NCBI GenBank assembly: GCA_002729415.1
Contig: PBXZ01000005.1
Location: forward strand, 1-64,000
Direction: 5' to 3'
Origin: UBA9662 sp002729415
Lineage (GTDB): Bacteria; Poribacteria; WGA-4E; UBA9662
DNA: 64,000 nt
The notes below the pieces were generated by a model. The model was given only the letters and a program-made list of their open reading frames with translations. It did no database searches and was not told the origin of the DNA. Positions 51,369 through 61,296 of this stretch are shown here, one piece after another; position 1 is the stretch's first letter; the number at the start of each line of letters is the position of its first letter. The translations under genes were made by a program, and so were the position numbers.

Positions 51369-54018
51369 TAAGTTTCTCTGTAAGTTTATGCCGGATTTCT
51401 TCCATCATAATCCCATCACGGATTTTTTCGCCATTTTGATCTGAAATGTAGAATGAATCGATAGCCATCATTGCTTGGGTTGTCACCTTCGCCAGTGAAA
51501 TATTCAAGCCGAGTTCATATAAAATAGTCGAAATAGCATAAAGAAGTCCAAGTTTATCCTTGGTACGTATGTCGATAATGGTTTCTTGATCAGATTCAGT
51601 GTTGTCAAACCTGATCTCCGGATGTTCTGATGAAGGCTGAGTCCTTATCTGTGATGAAGGGGGGACATTGGATTCTTTAACTATTTCTTCTATGAGCTTT
51701 TCGTTTTTCCATGCTATTGTCAATGTTTCTTTGATCTTTTCGCGTCGTGCTGGTGCTATGATCGACGTTTTGGTATTCTGACCTTTGTATTCAATTTCGT
51801 TTATAGTAAATACATAGATAGCATATCCATCTTTCCTAGTGTTGACTGTGGCACTCATAATGTTGATGTCTTCGGCGACTAAGACACCTGCAATCTTCCG
51901 AAAATCTCCACGCTCAATGTGGGCACAGATANCAAGTTGAGCATAGTTATTCCCTTCCTCAAAGCAGCTTAATATAAACGGATTATCTTCTAGTTTGTCT
52001 ATCAGCCTAATTTGTTTGGCGATAAATTCTGGTTTTTGGAAGATAAGTTCATGTCTTGGCATTTGCATGAAATGTTGTTCGATATTGTTCAAATTAGTTT
52101 CTGGATCGATTAAGTCGATAACGTCTTTTTTTAGTTTGGCGATTTTGAACTCACCAGTTTCTCCTCTTAAGAATTCGAGTGTTCGTACATAGAGTTCCTG
52201 GAGCAAAATAGCATTCCAATTGTTCCAGGTTGATGGTGAAACGGCACGGATATCAGCGAATGTCAAGAGATATAGCATCTTGAGTTGGCTTTCATTTCTA
52301 ACCAGATCCGAAAAATTCTGAATGACCTTAATATCATTTAAATCTCGTTGTTGCGCAATGCGACTCATATGCAGATGGTTTTCCACTAGAAAGAGAACTA
52401 AATCCCTATCTGGTTGCTCAAGACCAAGTCGTTCAAGTACCTCTATTGACATTTTTACGCTGAGTGAATCATGATTGCCTTGGTTGTGTGTTCCTTTGCC
52501 AATGTCGTGTAGTAGAATTGCCAGTCTTAGAATTTCAGGTTTTTCAATCTCTTGCATAATGTCAATAAAAATTTGACCCTCTTCAATATCTTTTAGAGTT
52601 TTTTCTTCGAGATTCTCGATAGCGTAAAGCGTGTGTTCATCGACCGTATACTGATGAAAATAATCAAATTTTACTAAGGAGCGGATTGTTGCAAATTCAG
52701 GTATATAGCGATCAAGAACTTGCCACCGATGCATACGACGCAAGGTTACTGCAACATTTTTGGGATGACGTAAAATTGACATGAATGATTCTGCAACTTC
52801 AGGAGAGTGTCGAAAGTCATCATCGATCAAGTCAAGGCTCGTAGTTATAACATTTCGGATATCAGCACTAATGGGAAACTGGTTCCTGATGGTTCCGTGG
52901 ACTTGTTGGCGGTGAGCGAACAATTTCATCAACCGTGACAGGTCATGGTCTTTAAAGTTATTAAATCCTTTTTGGAAGGAAATTTCCGCGTTTTTTATGA
53001 TAAAACCATCGCCTATTGATTTCTGCCATAGGTTGGTTAACCAGTGAGTTAGGCTGTGGGATTGGTGNCGTGTNTGATCTATAATCAGCTTGGCAAACTC
53101 ATAGACNTGTTCAGCATGGAGATAGTAGTCTCGCATCAGAAATTCTTCAGCGAGTATGTANGATTTGTCCTTGTAGCCGAGATTTTTGGATACTTTCTCC
53201 TGTAATTCAAAANTAAGTTTATCGTTTTTGCGACCNCTAATATGGTGTAGTTCGTTTCTTAAGTGTAAGAGNAAATTGATTGATTCAGTGCATTTGTGAT
53301 AAAGCGNTTCTGAAATAATNTTATGTTTCCATAACTGGTCAATTTTGTTAATATTGTAACTGACTGAAGTCAGCCANATNGCAGTGTGAAAATCNCGTAA
53401 TCCGCCGACACTTTCCTTTATATTTGGTTCTTGCAAATAAATTGTTGATCCATANGNNTGATGTCGNTCCTCCCATTCTTCGATTTTTTTGTTGATGAAT
53501 GTTTTNACTTGTGTTTTGAAGATATGTTTTGACATTTTTTTCTTAAGTTTCTGGTATACAGTTTTTGCCCCAACAACGTANCGTGCTTCAATCATCGANG
53601 TTCTCGAGAATATGTCTCCTGNTGTCACTTGAACACATTCTTTAATCGAACGACAACTATGCCCGATATCAAAACCGCTGTCCCANAGGGCGGTGATTAC
53701 CTTCGTTGCAAAGTGTTCAATGTATNTGAGCTTCAGTTTCTTTTCGTCGTAGACGATTATGATATCGATATCAGAGTATAAATTTANGTCCTCACGGCCG
53801 TATCCGCCGACTGCGAGAATGGCAACGGGTGCTCCTTCCGNTATGATTTTTGCTTCAAGTGCAGATCGGTAGATCCGTTTGACAACCGAATCGGCCAAAT
53901 TAGTGTATTCCAGCACAATCTCCTGCCCATCAATTCCAAATTGATGGCGATTNCGGATTCGTTCTCGNTCTTTTAGNCAGAAAGNCTTTAATTCNGTGTT
54001 TAGNCTTTGTTGTTCCAT
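51361..54018 (-). CDS. glnD: [Protein-PII] uridylyltransferase / uridylyl-removing enzyme
   Basis: 885-aa nitrogen sensor that uridylylates PII under nitrogen limitation. The nucleotidyltransferase domain has GGYGR (71-75) and SDID with D83 and D85. The HD domain has LLHDIGKGTHNQGNHD. Two ACT domains close the protein (DFRKIAGVLVAEDINIMSATVNT and KDKLGLLYAISTILYELGLNIS). The N-terminal half carries many ambiguous bases, the rest few. It is the last gene after iolB-iolC, 20 bp after iolC, so nitrogen sensing may be co-transcribed with inositol genes. No glnB lies in the window. Confidence 0.94.
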   Translation of the reverse strand: MEQQXLNXELKXFXLKXRERIXNRHQFGIDGQEIVLEYTNLADSVVKRIYRSALEAKIIXEGAPVAILAVGGYGREDXNLYSDIDIIIVYDEKKLKLXYIEHFATKVITAXWDSGFDIGHSCRSIKECVQVTXGDIFSRXSMIEAXYVVGAKTVYQKLKKKMSKHIFKTQXKTFINKKIEEWEXRHXXYGSTIYLQEPNIKESVGGLXDFHTXXWLTSVSYNINKIDQLWKHXIISEXLYHKCTESINXLLHLRNELHHIXGRKNDKLXFELQEKVSKNLGYKDKXYILAEEFLMRDYYLHAEXVYEFAKLIIDXTXHQSHSLTHWLTNLWQKSIGDGFIIKNAEISFQKGFNNFKDHDLSRLMKLFAHRQQVHGTIRNQFPISADIRNVITTSLDLIDDDFRHSPEVAESFMSILRHPKNVAVTLRRMHRWQVLDRYIPEFATIRSLVKFDYFHQYTVDEHTLYAIENLEEKTLKDIEEGQIFIDIMQEIEKPEILRLAILLHDIGKGTHNQGNHDSLSVKMSIEVLERLGLEQPDRDLVLFLVENHLHMSRIAQQRDLNDIKVIQNFSDLVRNESQLKMLYLLTFADIRAVSPSTWNNWNAILLQELYVRTLEFLRGETGEFKIAKLKKDVIDLIDPETNLNNIEQHFMQMPRHELIFQKPEFIAKQIRLIDKLEDNPFILSCFEEGNNYAQLXICAHIERGDFRKIAGVLVAEDINIMSATVNTRKDGYAIYVFTINEIEYKGQNTKTSIIAPARREKIKETLTIAWKNEKLIEEIVKESNVPPSSQIRTQPSSEHPEIRFDNTESDQETIIDIRTKDKLGLLYAISTILYELGLNISLAKVTTQAMMAIDSFYISDQNGEKIRDGIMMEEIRHKLTEKLIS

Positions 54019-54038
54019 ATGCTATTCCACANTATGAT

Positions 54039-55079
54039 TTATAATCCACCACGTGNTTCAACAAACGCCATTACNTCGTTGTAGGTTGGCATAAAGTTGG
54101 CACATCCATGTTTGGTTACAACTATGGCTCCACAAGCATTGCCGAGTTGGGCGGATTTGTACCATCCCCAGCCGTTTATGTATCCATAGATGAAACCCGC
54201 TGCGAAAGCATCGCCCGCGCCTAAGATATTGTAGATGTCAACTGGAAATCCAAGTGCCTCTATCTGTTTTGATAANCCATCTTCCTGCTTCAGATGTACA
54301 CGTACACCGTCNGATCCACGTTTTTGTAATACCGCTTTTGGTCCAANTGATAATATTGACTTGATAGCGGTGTNGACATCACCATGTACTTTTGTATCGG
54401 AAACCTGTGAATCTGTTAATTCCANCTGATTGGGATCTGCTAGCATGACAGCGTTAATTTCATCATCCGTACCAAGTACGATGTCAACATTTGGCAATAC
54501 GGAACGGATAACAACACCAAACGCTCGTGGGTCATGCCATTGGTCTGGTCTGAAATCGATGTCAAGAATCACTTCTGTCTCAGATTTTTGAGCCAACTCA
54601 ACTGCAAACAGGGTGGCACTNCGGCACGGATCCTGATATAGGTTTGTTCCAGCGAATTGGAAAACACGACTCTCTGCAATNGGAGTTGCTAACACGTCAT
54701 CGATCGTCAATTCGATATCAGCGCAATTATCTCGGTAGTAGACCAAAGGGAATTTGTTGGGTGGTTCAATACCAAGGACNACCGCGCTAGTNCGATGNCC
54801 CTCCTTCCGTGGACTGAATTGGGTTTCTACATCTTCCTTCCTAAGAAAATCTAGTATAAAATCTCCGACTGGATCCTGACCNAAGCCAGTTAAGATAGCT
54901 GTTTTTGAGCCTAATCGACGTAGGCCAACGCTGATGTTTGTGGGTGAACCTCCAACATAAGCTGCAAAATTTTTGATGTCAATAAAGGGCGAACCCACTT
55001 CGTTTGCGTATAGATCTATACTCGATCGTCCCATNTGTATGGAATCATAGGTGTATTCTACAAAANCTTTTTGCTCCAT
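54039..55079 (-). CDS. iolC: 5-dehydro-2-deoxygluconokinase
   Basis: PfkB-type kinase of myo-inositol catabolism. The N-terminus MGRSSIDLYANEVGSPF followed by FAAYVGGSPTNISVGLRRLG is characteristic of IolC. NKFPLVYYRDNCADIELTIDDV is another IolC-specific block. The catalytic GAGD is at 287-290, D290 being the base. ATG 55079 gives 346 aa, slightly above the usual 325-335. It lies 15 bp after iolB on the same strand. Other iol genes (iolD, iolE) are not in the window, although the Gfo/Idh/MocA gene upstream could provide the dehydrogenase. Confidence 0.92.
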   Translation of the reverse strand: MEQKXFVEYTYDSIXMGRSSIDLYANEVGSPFIDIKNFAAYVGGSPTNISVGLRRLGSKTAILTGXGQDPVGDFILDFLRKEDVETQFSPRKEXHXTSAXVLGIEPPNKFPLVYYRDNCADIELTIDDVLATXIAESRVFQFAGTNLYQDPCXSATLFAVELAQKSETEVILDIDFRPDQWHDPRAFGVVIRSVLPNVDIVLGTDDEINAVMLADPNQXELTDSQVSDTKVHGDVXTAIKSILSXGPKAVLQKRGXDGVRVHLKQEDXLSKQIEALGFPVDIYNILGAGDAFAAGFIYGYINGWGWYKSAQLGNACGAIVVTKHGCANFMPTYNXVMAFVEXRGGL

Positions 55080-55094
55080 TAATCCGACCTCAGT

Positions 55095-55994
55095 TTAGTA
55101 TAATGGTAGTCGATCATCGACCTGTTGGTAGGAATCCTTGACCCAAGAGAAATTTGGATCATCCTGATTGGCTAAGCTCTGAGCACTCCCCGCTAGCACA
55201 TTCAAATAATAGGTCATATAACCAGGNGCACTTACCACTGGATGATACCCTTCGGGAACTAAAANAGCTGAGTTGTTTGTTGCACGGATTAGNGCATCAA
55301 TTGGATGTCCGGCTTGANGGATTGGTGAGTTTCCATCTGTGTAGATACGTTGGTATGCGTATCCTTTAGGGGCATTAATCTTGTAGAAATATATTTCTTC
55401 CAAATCAGCTTCAATTAAGGTGCCGTCCTCATCCTCAAGGTGTACGTCGTGCTTGTGTGGAGGATAGCTGCTCCAATTTCCACTTGGCGTATAGACCTCC
55501 ACTAAAACCAAACGGTGCACAGGTGATCCCGGAGGTAGTAGGTCATTGATTTGACGACTGACATTATCTCCTCCACGCACAGAGATTGGAACTTGATCAG
55601 AGGAAATCAGCCATGGGTCATTTTTTTCATCGGTTGGAACCCAAGCAACCGCGAATTCACCTGCGATTTCGGCATGAATCGTAAAGTTGGTGTGGCAAGG
55701 AAGGTAAAGTGCTGACCCTGCACCTGAAAAAACATTTTCACGATCACCAAACTTTGTCCATTCCCCTAGGTTCGATATCACCGAATACTGGCCGCTCAAA
55801 TTGACAATGACTAGCTCATGTCCAGCAGTTTTGAAGGACCAATTTTGACCTTTTTCCAATCGTCGCACTTCAAACGAAATTAATTCCCAGCCAGCTTTTT
55901 CTGGTGTAATAGAGAGGATCCGATCAGGATCTTCTTTATTGTTTTCTGGTAACACTAATAGATTTTCTGAAGTATATTGTAATTTTGTAGTCAT
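55095..55994 (-). CDS. iolB: 5-deoxy-glucuronate isomerase
   Basis: Cupin-fold isomerase converting 5-deoxy-glucuronate to 2-deoxy-5-keto-gluconate, the substrate of the IolC kinase. The blocks GWELISFEVRRLEKGQNWSFKT, SYPPHKHDVHLEDEDG and EEIYFYKINAPKGYAYQRIYTD are typical, with metal-binding His and Glu residues in PPHKHD and EEIYFY. ATG 55994 has TAGGGGA 5 nt upstream; an in-frame ATG at 56015 adds 7 residues without SD. Length is 299 aa. IolB and IolC catalyse consecutive steps and are adjacent, which supports both calls. Confidence 0.92.
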   Translation of the reverse strand: MTTKLQYTSENLLVLPENNKEDPDRILSITPEKAGWELISFEVRRLEKGQNWSFKTAGHELVIVNLSGQYSVISNLGEWTKFGDRENVFSGAGSALYLPCHTNFTIHAEIAGEFAVAWVPTDEKNDPWLISSDQVPISVRGGDNVSRQINDLLPPGSPVHRLVLVEVYTPSGNWSSYPPHKHDVHLEDEDGTLIEADLEEIYFYKINAPKGYAYQRIYTDGNSPIXQAGHPIDXLIRATNNSAXLVPEGYHPVVSXPGYMTYYLNVLAGSAQSLANQDDPNFSWVKDSYQQVDDRLPLY

Positions 55995-56414
55995 CAGATC
56001 CCCTAAAATCTCCATTCAGCAATATATGCGAGGGTATCATGACACCTTAAGAAACGCAACCCAAATAAAACCAAAGAATTGTTAAAAACTAGTAAGTTTA
56101 TATTACAGTTAGGTTTTGTGCTCTAATGCGATAATTTGGCTAAAATTGATCCTGTAGATGAATTTAATTATTGGTTCTTTATCTTGAATTTGGGTGGGAA
56201 AGATGGTAGAAGTTTTGAGAATGCATATCGGGCTATAGTTCTGTTTTTCTGAATTGTTTGGTAATCGAATGAGTGGAAAGTGCTCGACATTTTTAGTGAT
56301 AGTTGAACCTCAATTCGAGTTGATAATTTTGTCGGGATTTTTTGTGCCGGAGATTCTGATCCAAGTGGACATTGGAAATTTGGATCAGCATTGGTTGGAT
56401 GATCATCTGTTCTA
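55995..56414. other. Intergenic region upstream of iolB
   Basis: About 420 bp with no supported gene. The part near iolB holds the palindrome at 56033-56046. The rest, up to the stop of the Gfo/Idh/MocA gene, is AT-rich. I find no terminator for that gene. Confidence 0.4.
56033..56046 (-). promoter_or_regulatory. Near-perfect palindrome over the putative iolB promoter
   Basis: On the plus strand GGTATCATGACACC is palindromic except for one base pair. On the minus strand a TTGCGT element lies upstream and a weak TACCCT -10 overlaps it with a 17-bp spacer. It could be the operator of an inositol-responsive regulator. Confidence 0.35.
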
Positions 56415-57446
56415 TTAATTCGCAGGTATGGGGCTAGATCGATTAGATTGGTAGGCAGCTTCGACGCAAGCCATAGTTTCATATGCATCTGAGACTGTGC
56501 AATCCATTTGTTCTTCTTTCAGTTTAGGGTCCATCAGGTTCAAGATTGAGCCGATAAAAGCATCTGGAAACCAGGTGCCACAAATTTCTTTGGAGATCCA
56601 TTCAGTTTCTTTTTCATTATTCAATATGTGATATTCAAAACTATCAATTGTGCCTTTTGGGTAATCCATTAGTAAGCCGAAACATATTTTGATTGCTCCC
56701 TTTGTTCCTTCGAATTTTAGGTACGATTCTTGGTGTCTCAATCCATATTTATGTCCATGGTTGGTTGTGATATTCGCGCGTTTGATATCACCATAGTCCA
56801 TAATGATGTTGGATCTTGAAGATGCCATGTTCATCATTTCTGGGTGTTTGGTTGTTTTAGCTAACATACCGATTGGGTTTCCCCAGAATGATCGAATTAG
56901 ATCAATATAATGAATGCTATGATAGAGAATTTCGACCCGGTCACATTTTTCTAAAAAATCCCATAAATGCCACGGAGTATAGACTGTCACTCGCATTTCA
57001 ATGTCGTGCAGTTTTCCAATAGTTCCCCGACTAATCATCTTACGCGCCTCAGTTACTTGTGGAGCGAAACGCATCTGAAAGTTGATATTTGCCGCGAAGT
57101 CTTTCTGCCGACAGATTTGTTTGATTTGTCGCGCTTGTTTGATGTTTTCACCCATTGGTTTTTGGATTAGAAGCATTGACCCATTTCGAAATGTTGGTAG
57201 TAGATCGACGAGTCCAGAAGCAGGGATAGCAATGTCAAATATTGCATGTTCTGGTGCGTGTATTGTTGCTTGGTGTACTGAGTCATATACATTTGGGATG
57301 TTGAATTTTTTGGCTATATTCCGTGCTTTTTGTTGATCAAGATCAGTAATTCCTATGACTTTCAGACCTGCTTTTTGATAGGCTGGTAGGTGTGCACTTT
57401 CGACNATACCNCCAGCTCCTATGAGTANNATTGGTCGGTTTGACAT
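56415..57446 (-). CDS. Gfo/Idh/MocA family oxidoreductase
   Basis: 343 aa from ATG 57446, which has GGAG 6 nt upstream; an in-frame codon at 57458 adds four residues. The Rossmann glycine motif near the N-terminus is partly masked by ambiguous bases (LIGAxGxVESAHLPAY). The QKPMGENI motif near 98-105 corresponds to the catalytic EKP with Gln replacing Glu. EILYHSIHYIDLIRSFWG holds the likely active-site His. It is upstream of iolB on the same strand with a 420-bp gap, so a role as an inositol or related dehydrogenase is possible but not shown. Confidence 0.83.
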   Translation of the reverse strand: MSNRPXXLIGAXGXVESAHLPAYQKAGLKVIGITDLDQQKARNIAKKFNIPNVYDSVHQATIHAPEHAIFDIAIPASGLVDLLPTFRNGSMLLIQKPMGENIKQARQIKQICRQKDFAANINFQMRFAPQVTEARKMISRGTIGKLHDIEMRVTVYTPWHLWDFLEKCDRVEILYHSIHYIDLIRSFWGNPIGMLAKTTKHPEMMNMASSRSNIIMDYGDIKRANITTNHGHKYGLRHQESYLKFEGTKGAIKICFGLLMDYPKGTIDSFEYHILNNEKETEWISKEICGTWFPDAFIGSILNLMDPKLKEEQMDCTVSDAYETMACVEAAYQSNRSSPIPAN

Positions 57447-57685
57447 GAATTTCTCCAATAATTTATATTTAGTTTTGTTGATTATCTAACTGATGCTTTT
57501 GTGTGCATGTTTATAATACAATGTTATCCTCTTGAATTGTTTGTCAANCTTTAGCTCNTGAANAGTCTTTTATGTTTATGNTGCAATGATATGGTTCATC
57601 CAGCAAAAATTGATTGATTTTTCTTGACTCAATTTGTAAAATGAACATCAAATCCACTTTAAATCCNCTTTTAGAAGNAGTCCAT
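57447..57685. other. Divergent intergenic region, Gfo/Idh/MocA and WD40 genes
   Basis: About 240 bp of AT-rich DNA. A minus-strand TTGACA (57547-57542) and TAACAT (57526-57521) are separated by only 15 bp, a weak promoter for the oxidoreductase. No plus-strand promoter is convincing. Confidence 0.3.
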
Positions 57686-59416
57686 ATGAGAAGTGTCATT
57701 TTCAAAANAGTCTTTCTTGTCTGTGTTGGTTTGTTGGNGATCAAGATTGTTCCAGCTTCAGACAGTTTTACCATTCAAGAACCACAAATTATTGGAACAG
57801 GNGAAATCTCGTCGGTTGCCTTTGCTCCTAATGGGCGCGAGATTGCAGTAGGTACATCGGTTGGCGTNGAAATTNTAGCTTCCAACACGCTACAGCAAAT
57901 TGACTTGATTGAGATAACAGAAGGNNAATCTGAGTCAATCGCGTATAGCCCAGACTCCAAAAAACTTGTAGTTTCTGCAGGCAAGAAACTCTTGATTTCT
58001 AATCGTGTGACTGGTGAAGTTACATTAGTCAATAATTCACAGAATGTAAATGCAGTTCACGTCTCCTTAGACGGTCAGATCCATGCACTTTTACATAATG
58101 GTTTTGTTCAGACGTGGACTCCTGATTTGCAGATGTCAACTGTCTCAGCAGGACACCGTTTCCGAGTTAAAGCTATAGATTTTTCACTAAATGGGAAGTG
58201 GATGGCGACAGGAGGAGCTGACCAGAAGATTGTGCTCAGGAATGTTAAGTCCACAAAAGTTGACCGAAAGCTGATTGGTACCAGTATCGTAAATGGAATT
58301 GTTTTCACTGCTGATAGTAGATTTTTGGTTTCAGCGACTAAGAGCAACGTCCGGGTTTGGAATGTGAATACTGGCAAGTTGCGTGGCAAGATTTTTGCTG
58401 ACGGAGAAGGTCACAATTTTTCGATTACTACTGATGAAAAACGTTCCAAATTTGCTGTCGTTAATTCTAATGGCAAGGTGACAATTTGGGATGTTGATCT
58501 TAAGAGTAAGGAGGTCGAATTTGATACTGAACCTAATACGTTTACTGCGGTACTGTCGCCCAGTGGTAAACGCCTTGTCACAGCAACGCCATACCAGACC
58601 ACACTGTGGGATGTAAGCACAGGAAGGCCGATTGCTAGTGGAGCAGGTCACTACCATATTGATGGTTTTGGCTTTAGCGCTGACAGCAAACGTTTGGTAT
58701 TGGCAGCAACTTATGTTGTGCCGGCGACGGCAGATCCGTCTGCTATTCAAATTAAAGGAGATCTAATCTTGTGGGATCTCNCAAACGGGACGATTATCAA
58801 ACGTTGGACGGCTCACGATGCTAAAATTACCTCAGTCCGATTCAGTCCCGATGGTACAAAAATCATGTCACNTGCCATCCGAGAACCGGGGGNGAACAAT
58901 CAAGGAAAAAGGGATCATATCATTCGTCTGTGGGATTCTCAGGCTTTTGTGGAAATTGATGAAATTGTAGGACGAAAAGGAAAAGCGGTAGATGTCGGTG
59001 CTAACCCTCCAGCCATAATAGCCCCTTTTACTTATAATGTTGAAGTTGAAAAACTTGGGGATGCTATCGATTTCAAGAAGGATAAAACCTACATCGTTTT
59101 GACTGCTGAAGATAAACTTCGATTGTGGAATACTCACAGCAAGTATCATGATCGTAACGCAGTATATTGGCCGAACTTGCATCGTCAGCAAATTTCGCAT
59201 GTGGTTGCCAAGAATGGCAAAATAACTGCCACTGTTAAAGGAAAAAAGATTGAACTTGATTTTGGTGCCAAACTCCAGCGTGAATGGTTGACAGACCATC
59301 GTAGTTCTATTAAGTTGCTGCAATTCAGTTTTGACAGCAAGTATTTGGCTTCGTTGTCTTGGGAAGGTGGTGTTTGTCTAGTATGGGATGTTGAAAATGT
59401 TGCTCCGCCTTATTGA
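57686..59416 (+). CDS. Secreted WD40-repeat beta-propeller protein
   Basis: 576 aa from ATG 57686, preferred over the in-frame start at 57614 because AGAAGNAG lies 8 nt upstream and the first residues form a signal peptide (MRSVIFK, hydrophobic core, PASDS). At least ten WD40-type blades are visible, such as ISSVAFAPNGREIAVG, IDFSLNGKWMATGGADQKIVLRN and VRFSPDGTKIMSxAIRE, ending LLQFSFDSKYLASLSWEGGVCLVWDVEN. It is probably a periplasmic or surface protein-binding scaffold. No enzymatic domain is seen. The first 300 bp carry several ambiguous bases. Confidence 0.85.
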   Translation: MRSVIFKXVFLVCVGLLXIKIVPASDSFTIQEPQIIGTXEISSVAFAPNGREIAVGTSVGXEIXASNTLQQIDLIEITEXXSESIAYSPDSKKLVVSAGKKLLISNRVTGEVTLVNNSQNVNAVHVSLDGQIHALLHNGFVQTWTPDLQMSTVSAGHRFRVKAIDFSLNGKWMATGGADQKIVLRNVKSTKVDRKLIGTSIVNGIVFTADSRFLVSATKSNVRVWNVNTGKLRGKIFADGEGHNFSITTDEKRSKFAVVNSNGKVTIWDVDLKSKEVEFDTEPNTFTAVLSPSGKRLVTATPYQTTLWDVSTGRPIASGAGHYHIDGFGFSADSKRLVLAATYVVPATADPSAIQIKGDLILWDLXNGTIIKRWTAHDAKITSVRFSPDGTKIMSXAIREPGXNNQGKRDHIIRLWDSQAFVEIDEIVGRKGKAVDVGANPPAIIAPFTYNVEVEKLGDAIDFKKDKTYIVLTAEDKLRLWNTHSKYHDRNAVYWPNLHRQQISHVVAKNGKITATVKGKKIELDFGAKLQREWLTDHRSSIKLLQFSFDSKYLASLSWEGGVCLVWDVENVAPPY

Positions 59417-59570
59417 CAATTTAGNTCTGGTTTATTCGGTACCTGATATTTGTGAAAGTTATCTTAATATTGTCTAAAGTTCCTGTTAATTTTGTGGAAA
59501 TGCCAATTTTAAGATTATTGATTTCTAGTTGATGATTACCGTAATGGAACGGGAATTTGAGAGGATTTGA

Positions 59571-60395
59571 ATGGGGATAACGNCTGATCAAATTGAATCC
59601 TACAAGGAAGATGGNTTTTTGGTGATAGATGATTTGTTTGATCCGTCTGAATTGCAGGTTCTTTACGACGATTTTAATAGCGTAGTAGACAACTGGGCAA
59701 ATTTTTATTATAAACAAGGCCAATTATCCAACCTTTTTNAAGATGACCCTTTTGAACATCGACTTTTCTCCATTTATCAGGCTCTGGAAGGTAATTGTTA
59801 TGAGTTNCTATCAGCGGTTAGTGGAAAGCGNAAGACGGCAGGGATGTTTCATGTNATGATGCTTCCTCAAATACTGGAGGTGGTAGAATCGGTAATTGGG
59901 GCAGAAATTCTGGTACATCCGCANTTTAATGCCCGGGCTAAATTGCCAGACGGTAGATCTGTAGTACCGTGGCATCAGGATCTTGGGTATCTGGATANAG
60001 ANGCTGAAGACACATTTATGGTTAACTTTTGGTTGCCTCTTGTTGATGCAACAGTGGAGAATGGTTGCCTTGAGGTAATTCGTGGGAGTCATAATTATGG
60101 TATTGTCCCTTATAAAAATGGTGCGGAAGATCTTGTTCCAGAATNAATCCCTGATGGAGAGATTGTATGTTGTCCAATTAGGGTTGGTAGTGTTTTGCTG
60201 ATTCAGCATAAAACTGTACATCGGTCGACGCCCAACTTTTCTGATCATATTCGGTGGAGCCTTGATATTCGTTATAGTGATCCGCGATTACCAACGGGGC
60301 GGGATTCTGTCTCTGGGTTTATTGCCAGATCTGTAGAAAATCCTGAATTGATTGCTAAGAGTCATCATGATTGGTTAAATTTGTTTGAGTTNTAA
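59571..60395 (+). CDS. Phytanoyl-CoA dioxygenase (PhyH) family protein
   Basis: 274-aa Fe(II)/2-oxoglutarate dioxygenase. Iron ligands H135 and D137 are in WHQDLGYLD, H217 in VHRSTPN, and R228 (HIRWSLDIRY) should bind 2-oxoglutarate. One codon at 60144-60146 reads TNA. Because the frame is open on both sides it is most likely Ser or Leu, but a stop in one strain is possible. Sequence similarity to the PhyH protein at 3918-4712 is low outside the motifs, so they are different subfamilies. It opens a run with a metallophosphoesterase, a glycosidase-like protein and an Ldh-type dehydrogenase. Confidence 0.9.
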   Translation: MGITXDQIESYKEDXFLVIDDLFDPSELQVLYDDFNSVVDNWANFYYKQGQLSNLFXDDPFEHRLFSIYQALEGNCYEXLSAVSGKXKTAGMFHXMMLPQILEVVESVIGAEILVHPXFNARAKLPDGRSVVPWHQDLGYLDXXAEDTFMVNFWLPLVDATVENGCLEVIRGSHNYGIVPYKNGAEDLVPEXIPDGEIVCCPIRVGSVLLIQHKTVHRSTPNFSDHIRWSLDIRYSDPRLPTGRDSVSGFIARSVENPELIAKSHHDWLNLFEX

Positions 60396-60411
60396 AAACT
60401 AAGGAGTTGAG

Positions 60412-61296
60412 ATGTCATTTAGTTTCGCATTTATCACCGACACGCACCTTTACCCTAACGCTCCCAAGAATTTTGGTAATGGAACGCAAATGCAGGAGGA
60501 TTGTTTGCAAATTCACCAGGAATTGATTCGGCAATTGAATGACTTTAAACCTGAATTTGTGATTCATGGTGGTGATATTGTTTGTGGAGGAGATAGTTTC
60601 GGTATGACCTCGGAGCAGTATCTGGCCTCACTGGATGAAGCGAAAGATCTAAATTCTAATATTGAGGCGCCAATATATTATATTCCTGGTAACCATGATC
60701 TTGATCCGATTACTGGTTCTAAGGATGCTTATCAGGAACGGTTCGGATATGATCAGTTTGCTTACACAAGTTTCGTNCATGAAGATTTGCGATTCATCCT
60801 GCTTGATGCTCAGGAGGTTGATGGNGATCAAGCACATGGGCATATTGGTNCTGAACAATTGCAATGGCTGGAAGACGAATTAAATGACGCGTTGGACGAG
60901 GGGCAACAAGTGTTGATCTTTGCGCATCAACTGGTTTCGCCCTCTGAGGAGTTTGAGGAACTGAGCGCACGGGTCGACAATTCTGAAGAGGTAATGAGGA
61001 TTATTGATGGTTTCAATAATATCTTGGCTATGTTTCATGGNCATTTGCATCTCAATCGTATAGTAGAACGAAACAGCGTTTTCCATACAATTACTGCTGG
61101 GATTATATGTTATCCGATGATGTGGCGAAAGATTACAGTGGATAATGGCCTCATCCGTATNCGGTCTGCCCAGTTGAATTTGCCTCGCCTACTAGCTAAA
61201 TCCGCCGTCAGTCGTGATGATAGAGGAACGAAACTTCTAGGCAGTGAAACAGACAGAGATTTTATCATTCAAAGGACAAGGAGAGAACTTACGTGA
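60412..61296 (+). CDS. Calcineurin-like metallophosphoesterase
   Basis: 294 aa with SD AAGGAG before ATG 60412. The dimetal motifs are D10-x-H12 (FITDTHLY), GGD with D55 (VIHGGDIV), GNHD at 93-96 (IPGNHDLD), FAHQ and GHLH (one ambiguous base in its Gly codon). It resembles CpdA/Icc-type phosphodiesterases, but the substrate is unknown. It lies 16 bp after the PhyH gene, and the stop overlaps the next gene start (GTGA), so the genes are translationally linked. Confidence 0.88.
   Translation: MSFSFAFITDTHLYPNAPKNFGNGTQMQEDCLQIHQELIRQLNDFKPEFVIHGGDIVCGGDSFGMTSEQYLASLDEAKDLNSNIEAPIYYIPGNHDLDPITGSKDAYQERFGYDQFAYTSFXHEDLRFILLDAQEVDXDQAHGHIGXEQLQWLEDELNDALDEGQQVLIFAHQLVSPSEEFEELSARVDNSEEVMRIIDGFNNILAMFHXHLHLNRIVERNSVFHTITAGIICYPMMWRKITVDNGLIRXRSAQLNLPRLLAKSAVSRDDRGTKLLGSETDRDFIIQRTRRELT

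Noticed and set aside
56168..56488. 106-aa minus-strand ORF after the Gfo/Idh/MocA gene
   Set aside because: It overlaps the end of that gene in another frame and has no motif or SD; the region is listed as gene-free.
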